From CAXTKD01 sp964244885 (lineage in GTDB: Bacteria > Pseudomonadota > Alphaproteobacteria > Sphingomonadales > Sphingomonadaceae), in the NCBI GenBank assembly GCA_964244885.1, contig CAXTKD010000013.1, positions 1 through 64,000 on the forward strand: a DNA stretch of 64,000 nucleotides, in the 5' to 3' direction. The notes under the pieces were generated by a model, which was not told the origin of the DNA, did no database searches, and was given only the letters and a program-made list of their open reading frames with translations. Positions within the stretch are counted from its first letter, which is position 1. Each line of letters starts with the position of its first letter. The position numbers were made by a program, and so were the translations under genes. Shown here in pieces: positions 58,598-64,000 of the stretch.

Positions 58598-58933
58598 CTA
58601 GCCATATTCTCCCTTGCGCCGCTCGGCGAGCTCGATCTCGGCAGGCGGGATGCGCGGCGTCTTCTTGATGAAAGCGTTGACGACAATCAAAAACCTGGAT
58701 GACGAATGAAAGAAATAAATGAGGCGGGCCTCATTTCCGGACGGCAAGGAACTTCGCAGCTCCCACAGTCCGTTCCGGATCGGCTTACAAAGCGGCGGTC
58801 CCATCGGATAACCGAGCTGCAACGCCAGCAAATCCTCACCGAGAACCTTTCGATCACGTTCCGGCAGATTCCTGACAAAATCCAGAACAATCTCGTTTCC
58901 CGTCGGCGTCTTGTAAAACCGGACGTTCAGCAC
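58598..58933 (-). CDS. HigB/RelE-like toxin (phage Gp49 type)
   Basis: 111 residues from GTG 58933. Pattern FYKTPTGNEIVLDFVRNLPERDR, LCKPIRNGLWELRSSLPSGNEARLIYFFH and VVNAFIKKTPRIPPAEIELAERR is that of HigB/Gp49-type RNases that cut mRNA on the ribosome. GGAGG stands 8 bases before GTG; an in-frame TTG lies inside that site at 58948. The gene and its upstream region are clearly less GC-rich than neighbours, suggesting acquisition. Confidence 0.88.
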   Translation of the reverse strand: MLNVRFYKTPTGNEIVLDFVRNLPERDRKVLGEDLLALQLGYPMGPPLCKPIRNGLWELRSSLPSGNEARLIYFFHSSSRFLIVVNAFIKKTPRIPPAEIELAERRKGEYG

Positions 58934-59043
58934 GGATAAATCCTCCAAATTCGACTAAGCCCACTTAAAATCTTTCATAAAACGACGGCTAACGCGAACG
59001 CGTATGTGCCATATATGGTCCATTCCGTCAATCAAGATTGCGC

Positions 59044-60375
59044 CTACGCCGCGATCTTTTCCGCCAGCGCGCCTTCGAGGCTGTTGGGCCCGGCGCTCAG
59101 GATATCGCAGGAGACGAGGTCGCCGATCGAAAGGCCTGGCGCGGAGACGTAGACCGACTGGAGCCACGGCGACTTGCCGATGAGCTGCCCCGGCCGCCGC
59201 CCGGCGCGCTCAAGCAGCACATCGACGCGCTTGCCCACCGTCGTATCGTTGAAGCGCTGCGACTGGCGCGCGATCTCCGCCTGCAGCCGTTGCAGGCGCT
59301 CGTCCATGATCTCGGGCTCGATCTGATCCTCCATGGTCGCCGCCGGGGTGCCGGGACGGGGCGAATATTTGAACGAATAGGCCTGCGCGTAGCCGACCGT
59401 CTCGACGATCCCGAGCGTCTCGGCGAAGTCCGCCTCGGTCTCGCCGGGGAAGCCGACGATGAAGTCGCCCGACAGCGCGATGTCGGGCCTCGCGGCGCGC
59501 AGGCGATCGAGGATGGCGAGATAGGATTCGACGCTGTGCGAGCGGTTCATCCGCTTCAGGATGCGGTTCGAGCCCGACTGCACCGGCAGGTGAAGATAGG
59601 GCATCAGCTGCGGCAGGTCGGCATGCGCCTCGAACAGGTCGTCGGCCATGTCGTTCGGGTGCGATGTCGTGAAGCGCAGCCGGATATGCCGGTCGAGCGC
59701 GGCGATCCGGCGGAGGAGCCCGGCGAGCGTCACGTTCCGGCCCGCCTCGTCGGTCCCATGGAAGGCGTTGACGTTCTGGCCGAGCAGGGTGAGCTCGCGC
59801 GCCCCGCCCTCGATCAAAGTCCGCGCCTCGGCGACGAGGTCGGCGACCGGGCGCGAGACTTCGGCGCCGCGCGTGTATGGCACGACGCAATAGGTGCAGA
59901 ACTTGTCGCAGCCCTCCTGGACGGTCAGGAAGGCGCTCGGGCTCGAACGGCGGTTGCGGCGGGGCAGCGCGTCGAACTTCGAGTTCGCCGGCATCTCGGT
60001 ATCGACCGCCGCGCCGTGCGCCGCGGCGGCGATCATCGCCGGTAGCCGGTGGTAGGCCTGCGGGCCGACGACGATGTCGACCGACGGCGCGCGCCGCACG
60101 ATCTCGGCGCCCTCGGCCTGGGCGACGCAGCCCGCGACCACGACCATCGGCTTCCGCCCCAGCGTCCGCTTTTTCAGGCGGCCGATGTCCGAATAGACCT
60201 TCTCCGCCGCCTTCTCGCGGATGTGGCAGGTATTGAGCACGACAAGATCGGCGGTCTCGGCGCTCGCCGCCTCCGACAGGCCGCCCTCGGCGAGCATTTC
60301 GCCCATCCGCTCGGAATCGTAGACGTTCATCTGGCAGCCGAACGTCTTGACGAAATAGCTCTGGGGAGCGGTCAC
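59044..60375 (-). CDS. miaB: tRNA-2-methylthio-N6-isopentenyladenosine synthase
   Basis: 443 residues. Radical SAM methylthiotransferase acting on A37 of tRNA. Seen: N-terminal UPF0004 cysteines C14, C50 and C83, radical SAM C156-C160-C163 ([13 protein letters not shown]), and the C-terminal TRAM domain ([27 protein letters not shown]). It overlaps fur by 4 bases. Start ATG 60375. Confidence 0.96.
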   Translation of the reverse strand: MTAPQSYFVKTFGCQMNVYDSERMGEMLAEGGLSEAASAETADLVVLNTCHIREKAAEKVYSDIGRLKKRTLGRKPMVVVAGCVAQAEGAEIVRRAPSVDIVVGPQAYHRLPAMIAAAAHGAAVDTEMPANSKFDALPRRNRRSSPSAFLTVQEGCDKFCTYCVVPYTRGAEVSRPVADLVAEARTLIEGGARELTLLGQNVNAFHGTDEAGRNVTLAGLLRRIAALDRHIRLRFTTSHPNDMADDLFEAHADLPQLMPYLHLPVQSGSNRILKRMNRSHSVESYLAILDRLRAARPDIALSGDFIVGFPGETEADFAETLGIVETVGYAQAYSFKYSPRPGTPAATMEDQIEPEIMDERLQRLQAEIARQSQRFNDTTVGKRVDVLLERAGRRPGQLIGKSPWLQSVYVSAPGLSIGDLVSCDILSAGPNSLEGALAEKIAA

Positions 60376-60788
60376 GCCTTTACCGGCACCGCATAGAGCT
60401 CCATCCGGTGATCGACGAGCTTGAAGCCGAGGCGCGCCGCGATCTTCCGTTGCAGCTCCTCGAGCTCGGCGTCGTGGAACTCGACGACCTTGCCCGATTC
60501 GATGTCGATCAGATGGTCGTGGTGCTCGTCGTTGACCGCCTCGTAGCGCGAGCGGCCGTCACGGAAGTCGTGGCGCTCCAGGATCCCGGCCTCCTCGAAC
60601 AGCCGGACGGTGCGATAGACGGTGGCGATCGAGATGTGCGGATCGATCGCGGCGGAGCGGCGGTGCAGCTCCTCGACATCGGGATGATCGTCGGCGTCGG
60701 ACAGGACCTTGGCGACGACTCGCCGCTGGTCGGTGATCCTCAAGCCCCGTTCGGCGCAGAGCGCCGCGATGTCGATCTTCCCGGTCAT
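60372..60788 (-). CDS. fur: Ferric uptake regulator Fur/Irr-type
   Basis: 138 residues. Seen: N-terminal winged helix ([47 protein letters not shown]) and the metal-binding [17 protein letters not shown]. This is the fur gene usually upstream of miaB in sphingomonads. ATGA overlap with miaB (60372-60375). Controls iron uptake, perhaps the TonB receptor in this window, though no Fur box was confirmed. Confidence 0.93.
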   Translation of the reverse strand: MTGKIDIAALCAERGLRITDQRRVVAKVLSDADDHPDVEELHRRSAAIDPHISIATVYRTVRLFEEAGILERHDFRDGRSRYEAVNDEHHDHLIDIESGKVVEFHDAELEELQRKIAARLGFKLVDHRMELYAVPVKA

Positions 60789-60806
60789 CGGGTGATTTTA
60801 GGGAGA

Positions 60807-60835
60807 CGGCGGGCGCGGGGCAACCGCGCCCGCCG
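60807..60835 (-). terminator. Hairpin terminator of mucR
   Basis: A perfect 12-bp stem (GGCGGGCGCGG with CCGCGCCCGCC plus a closing C-G pair, 60807-60818 and 60824-60835) lies just after the mucR stop codon, between mucR and fur. On the minus strand it is followed by GTCTCCCTAAAAT, so only a short, imperfect T-tract. Confidence 0.65.
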
Positions 60836-60842
60836 ACTATTA

Positions 60843-61259
60843 TTAGCGCTTGGCGGTGCGCTTGGTGCCGAGGCCGATCTTCTTGGCGAGCGTCCGGCGC
60901 TGCTGCGCATAGTTGGGCGCGACCATCGGATAGTCCGACGGCAGGCCCCATTTGGCGCGATAGGCGTCGGGCGTCAGGCTGTAGTGCGTCATCAGGTGGC
61001 GCTTCAGCATCTTCAGCTTCTTGCCGTCCTCGAGGCAGACGATGAAGTCCGGCTTGATCGACGAGCGAACCGACACCGCCGGCTCCTGCTTGGCGGCGGG
61101 CGCGGGCGCCACGGTGCCGAGGCGCGCCAGCGTCGAATAGACGCCCTCGATGATATTGGGCAGATCGGACACCGCGACCGTATTGTTGGCGACATGCGAG
61201 GATACGATGTCGGCGGTCAGCGTCAGAAGCTCGTTATGCGCGGCGTTTGTGTCGTCCAT
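60843..61259 (-). CDS. mucR: MucR/Ros-family zinc-finger regulator
   Basis: 138 residues. The C-terminal Ros/MucR zinc finger is seen as C75 and D78 in IVCLEDGKK and H88 and H92 in KRHLMTHYSLTPDAYRAKWGLP, followed by YPMVAPNYAQQRRTLAKKIGLG. MucR proteins are nucleoid-associated, H-NS-like silencers in alphaproteobacteria, controlling surface polysaccharide and cell-cycle genes. The gene stands alone with a terminator. Confidence 0.94.
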   Translation of the reverse strand: MDDTNAAHNELLTLTADIVSSHVANNTVAVSDLPNIIEGVYSTLARLGTVAPAPAAKQEPAVSVRSSIKPDFIVCLEDGKKLKMLKRHLMTHYSLTPDAYRAKWGLPSDYPMVAPNYAQQRRTLAKKIGLGTKRTAKR

Positions 61260-61358
61260 CTTGTTGGCTCCTTTAGGCGAATAATATCGCGAAACTTGGC
61301 TTGGACGCCGCTATGTCGTTTTGGATGTAATTTGGCAAGTCGCGGCGCGAACGCTCTT

Positions 61359-61820
61359 CTAGGCGTTCAAGTCCCGGCGCATCGTGATTGCATCGAAACG
61401 TGCGCCATCGATGCCGGTATAATAGTCTTTCCGCCGCCCGACTTCGATAAAACCGGCGCGCGCATAAAGCGAAGCCGCGAGATTTCCATCGCGAACCTCC
61501 AGGAACAAGGTACGCGCGCCGCGCAACTTGGCGCCCATCGCCGCCGCGTCGATCAGCCGCCGCCCGAGGCCTTCGCCACGCGCTTCGCGCACCACCGCGA
61601 CCAGCAAGAGCTCGGCCTCGTCGAGCACGCGGCGAGTCAGCGCGAAGCCGACGGGATCGCCGTCGCGGTCGGCTCGCTCGGCCCAGGTGTCGGGCGTCGC
61701 CAGCGCGCCGCCGAGCTGGACGCGCGACCACGCCTCGCCGAAGCGCGGGTCGAAGGCGTCCTCCATAACCCGGGTCAGCGCCTCCGCATCGGCCGGCGCG
61801 GCGATCGTCAGCCGGATCAC
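61359..61820 (-). CDS. rimI: Ribosomal-protein-alanine N-acetyltransferase RimI
   Basis: 153 residues. GNAT fold; seen: LLLVAVVREARGEGLGRRLIDAA (acetyl-CoA P-loop) and LEVRDGNLAASLYARAGFIEVGRRKDYY. GTG start 61820 overlaps the tsaB stop (GTGA). tsaB-rimI is the usual pair. It lies 99 bases downstream of mucR on the same strand. Confidence 0.92.
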   Translation of the reverse strand: MIRLTIAAPADAEALTRVMEDAFDPRFGEAWSRVQLGGALATPDTWAERADRDGDPVGFALTRRVLDEAELLLVAVVREARGEGLGRRLIDAAAMGAKLRGARTLFLEVRDGNLAASLYARAGFIEVGRRKDYYTGIDGARFDAITMRRDLNA

Positions 61821-62440
61821 GCCGGCAGCTTCGCATCGGGGGCGCGGACGTAGAGCGGGCGCGGCGGCAGCGCGCGGTCTTCGGGCCGCAACAGCAACAC
61901 GTCGCGGGCGCTCGGCCAGTCGGGTCCGATGATCATCAGGCTGGGCTCGACCAGCGCCAGGGTCGCGGCGCCCGATCCGGCGACCGCGTGATATTTCGCG
62001 CGCTGCGCCGCCTCGGGCGGCGAAAGCGCGGCGATCGAGTCCGCCCTCCCGTCGCGTTCGAATTGTTGAACGTAGAGCTCGCCCCGCCCCGCCTCCAGCG
62101 CGACGAATACCGAGGAGAGTTCGGGATCGCGGGCGAACGCGGCGGCGCCGACGAGCGCGGTCGACTGGAATCCGCCGACCGGCGCGCTCCACGCCAGCCC
62201 CAGGGCCCGCGCGGCGGCGACGCCGACCCTGATGCCGGTGAAGCTGCCGGGACCGACATCGACGAGGATTTCGTCGGCGCGGCTGACGCCCGCCTCCCGC
62301 ATCAGCGTTTCAATCAAGGGCAGCAGCCGTTCGGCGTGGCCCCGGCCGATCACCTCATCGGCGGCGGCGATCAGGCGCTCCCCGTCGAACAGCGCCGCCG
62401 AGCAGCTGGCGAGAGCGGTGTCGATGGCGAGGCGGATCAT
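61817..62440 (-). CDS. tsaB: tRNA threonylcarbamoyladenosine protein TsaB
   Basis: 207 residues. Together with TsaD and TsaE makes t6A37 on tRNA. Seen: RLAIDTALASCSAALFDG, RGHAERLLPLIETLM and VDVGPGSFTGIRVGVAAARALG (the ASKHA signature). ATG 62440; a long upstream frame is the shadow of the nitroreductase gene. 7 bases after the nitroreductase stop. Confidence 0.94.
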   Translation of the reverse strand: MIRLAIDTALASCSAALFDGERLIAAADEVIGRGHAERLLPLIETLMREAGVSRADEILVDVGPGSFTGIRVGVAAARALGLAWSAPVGGFQSTALVGAAAFARDPELSSVFVALEAGRGELYVQQFERDGRADSIAALSPPEAAQRAKYHAVAGSGAATLALVEPSLMIIGPDWPSARDVLLLRPEDRALPPRPLYVRAPDAKLPA

Positions 62441-62447
62441 TCGGACG

Positions 62448-63038
62448 TCAAGCGATCCGGCATGCCTCGTCGAACGACAGGCGCGGCAGGCGCTCGAACA
62501 GCTTGTCGTCGGTGCCCTTGCCGAGCGCGCAGATGAAATTGGTTTCGTGGGTGGTGCCGGCGAAGAAGGCGGCGTCGACCTTCGCCTTGTCGAAGCCCGA
62601 CATCGGCCCGCAATCGAAGCCGAGCGCGCGGGCGGCGAGCATGAAATAGGCGCCTTGCAGCGACGAGTTGCGGAAGGCGGTCTCGCGGATCGCGTCGCCC
62701 TTGAACCAGAACTTGGCGGTCGGCTCGTGCGGGAAGAGCTGCGGCGCCTTCTCGTGGAATTCGAGATCCATGCCGATGATCGCGGTGACGGGGGCGGCGA
62801 GCACCTTGGGCGCGTTGCCCGCGCTGACGCAGGCGGCGAGCGCCTGCTTGCCCTCCGCGCTCTCGACGAAGACGAAGCGCGCCGGCGACAGGTTGGCCGA
62901 TGTCGGGCCCATCTTGGCGAGATCGTAGATCGCCTGAAGGTCGTCGCGGGTGACGGGGGCATCGGACCAGCCGTTGCGGCTGCGGGCGGTGCGGAACAGC
63001 GCGTCGAGCGCGCGGTCGTCGAGGAGCGGTTCTGTCAT
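62448..63038 (-). CDS. Nitroreductase family protein (RutE/HadB-like)
   Basis: 196 residues. FMN-dependent oxidoreductase; closest visible pattern is the malonic-semialdehyde reductase group: [39 protein letters not shown] and [23 protein letters not shown]. It acts on a small carbonyl or nitro compound using NADPH. A member of the tsaB-rimI unit by spacing; unlikely to be functionally linked. Confidence 0.88.
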   Translation of the reverse strand: MTEPLLDDRALDALFRTARSRNGWSDAPVTRDDLQAIYDLAKMGPTSANLSPARFVFVESAEGKQALAACVSAGNAPKVLAAPVTAIIGMDLEFHEKAPQLFPHEPTAKFWFKGDAIRETAFRNSSLQGAYFMLAARALGFDCGPMSGFDKAKVDAAFFAGTTHETNFICALGKGTDDKLFERLPRLSFDEACRIA

Positions 63039-63070
63039 GGCGCCCCCTTAGAGAGGCGGTGGCGCTTTCG

Positions 63071-63634
63071 CTAGATGGCGCGGACGTCGACGACTTCGGG
63101 GACGTAGTGCTTCAGGAGGTTCTCGATGCCGCCCTTCAGGGTCGCGGTCGACGACGGGCAGCCCGAGCAGGCGCCCTGCATCTGGAGGTAGACGACGCCC
63201 TTGTCGAAGCCGCGATAGATGATGTCGCCGCCGTCGTTGGCGACCGCCGGGCGGATGCGGGTGTCGATGAGGTCGCGGATCTGCGCGATGATGTCGGCGT
63301 CGGCGGGGTCGTCGTGAAGCTCGGGCTCGGCGTCGCCGACCGCGAACAGCGGCGCGCCGCTGGCGAAATGGTCGACGAGGATGCCGAGGATCTGAGGCTT
63401 CAGCATCTCCCAGTCGGCCGAGCCCTCGGCCTTGGTGACCGAGACGAAGTCGGAGCCGAAGAACACGCGCTCGACGTCGCCGAGCTCGAACAGGTTCTTC
63501 GCAAGCGGCGAGGCGTCGGCGTCCTCGGGGCGCGCGAAGTCGGCGGTGGCGCCGTCGGTGATGCCGCGTCCGGGCAGGAATTTCAGGGTCGCCGGGTTCG
63601 GCGTGCGCTCGGTCTCGATGAACATGGACGTCAT
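63071..63634 (-). CDS. nfuA: NfuA-type Fe-S carrier protein
   Basis: 187 residues. N-terminal Nfu domain (FIETERTPNPATLKFLPG) and C-terminal NifU-like domain with the Fe-S cysteines C156 and C159 (QGACSGCPSSTATLKGGIE). Carries clusters to apoproteins, relevant for MiaB, UdgX and the radical SAM protein of this window. ATG 63634; ATG 63625 also possible. Confidence 0.94.
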   Translation of the reverse strand: MTSMFIETERTPNPATLKFLPGRGITDGATADFARPEDADASPLAKNLFELGDVERVFFGSDFVSVTKAEGSADWEMLKPQILGILVDHFASGAPLFAVGDAEPELHDDPADADIIAQIRDLIDTRIRPAVANDGGDIIYRGFDKGVVYLQMQGACSGCPSSTATLKGGIENLLKHYVPEVVDVRAI

Positions 63635-63656
63635 GTGGCCCCGCAGGCGCCCAAGA

Positions 63657-64000
63657 TCAAGCGAAGCGGTCGTCGGTGAGCGCGCCGGGGACGATGATCA
63701 CCGGGCATGGGAGCGCCGCCGACGCCTCGCCGGCGAAGAAGCTGACGAGCGGTCCTGGGCCGCCGGTCGGGGAGGCGGCGAGGACGAGACGGCGGATGCT
63801 CGGGTCGGCCCTGATCGCGGCGAGGATCTGCTCGGCGGCGTCGCCGTGGCGGATCTCGACCGTCGGGCGGGTGCCGGTGTCGCCCAGCACGCCGTCGGCG
63901 ACCTCGGCGAGCAGGCTCTCGGCCTTGTCGCGCGCCTCGGCCTCGATCGCGTCCTGGACGCCGCCGAAGGGAATGAAGTCGGTCGGCGCGATGATGTTGA
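63657..64000 (-). CDS. Universal stress protein family, 3' part only
   Basis: About 114 residues, open at the right edge. Seen: NIIAPTDFIPFGGVQDAIEAEA, VEIRHGDAAEQILAAIRADP, LVLAASPTGGPGPLVSFFAGEAS and the ending PCPVIIVPGAL, the C-terminal half of UspA (the ATP-binding G-2x-G-9x-G(S/T) motif is loosely present as ASPTGGPGPLVS). The N-terminus lies beyond base 64000. Confidence 0.8.
   Translation of the reverse strand, partial: NIIAPTDFIPFGGVQDAIEAEARDKAESLLAEVADGVLGDTGTRPTVEIRHGDAAEQILAAIRADPSIRRLVLAASPTGGPGPLVSFFAGEASAALPCPVIIVPGALTDDRFA

Overview
This is a gene-dense, very GC-rich chromosomal window with no prophage, no rRNA operon, no CRISPR array and no recognisable insertion sequence. 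The product set and gene order point to an alphaproteobacterium, most likely Sphingomonadales. Signs of this are the Ros/MucR regulator, UPF0262, a GTTC-N7-GTTC LexA-type box, the block fur-miaB-phoH-ybeY-corC-lnt-metK and trmB-rimP-nusA-ylxR-infB-rbfA, a TonB-dependent receptor, and large numbers of short palindromic repeats. Species cannot be named from what is seen.

Layout. 1-741 is the 3' end of tldD. 0.97-3.6 kb is a TonB-dependent receptor. 3.9-5.7 kb is the nitrogen-sensing pair glnK-amtB behind a likely sigma-54 promoter. 5.8-11.7 kb holds an exported methyltransferase-like protein, a sterol desaturase-family hydroxylase, a phosphatase/sulfurtransferase-like protein, a DUF3445 haem protein, a small membrane protein and methylmalonyl-CoA mutase. 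11.9-14.2 kb holds a ParDE/RelBE-like toxin-antitoxin pair and a GlxA-type regulator divergent from an isonitrile-hydratase-like enzyme. 14.3-18.8 kb is a putative DNA-repair island: a DUF4130-UdgX fusion and a radical SAM protein with HhH, a LexA-type box and a C-terminal clamp-like motif, with an ABC-2 exporter between them. 18.9-23.1 kb is a glycan locus (two glycosyltransferases and an asparagine-synthase-like amidotransferase). 23.1-29.2 kb holds TetR, selO, hisDG, acdR-acdS (ACC deaminase) and infA. 29.3-36.4 kb holds a frameshifted DUF2332 gene, maf, an RNase E/G-like gene, yacG, tRNA-Phe, a secreted HExxH protein, corA, dcd, UPF0262, a 2OG-Fe(II) dioxygenase and tRNA-Arg. 36.4-43.2 kb holds a lipoprotein, a three-gene type III polyketide operon behind a structured leader, modABC and a LEA-like lipoprotein. 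43.4-64 kb is the translation/transcription/tRNA-modification block, interrupted by katE and by a HigBA-like pair.

How the genes work together. glnK-amtB controls ammonium uptake. The PKS-methyltransferase-flavoprotein operon resembles alkylresorcinol/alkylquinone pathways. The UdgX fusion and the radical SAM protein probably serve a common DNA-damage response. The last 20 kb makes and quality-controls ribosomes and tRNAs.

Two dispersed repeat classes punctuate the window. One consists of paired REP-like hairpins, six copies, with compensatory changes in the stems. The other is a set of about 90-150 bp pyrimidine/purine-rich palindromic elements, nine copies. They sit between genes of otherwise conserved operons and in places supply stop codons or Shine-Dalgarno sequences.
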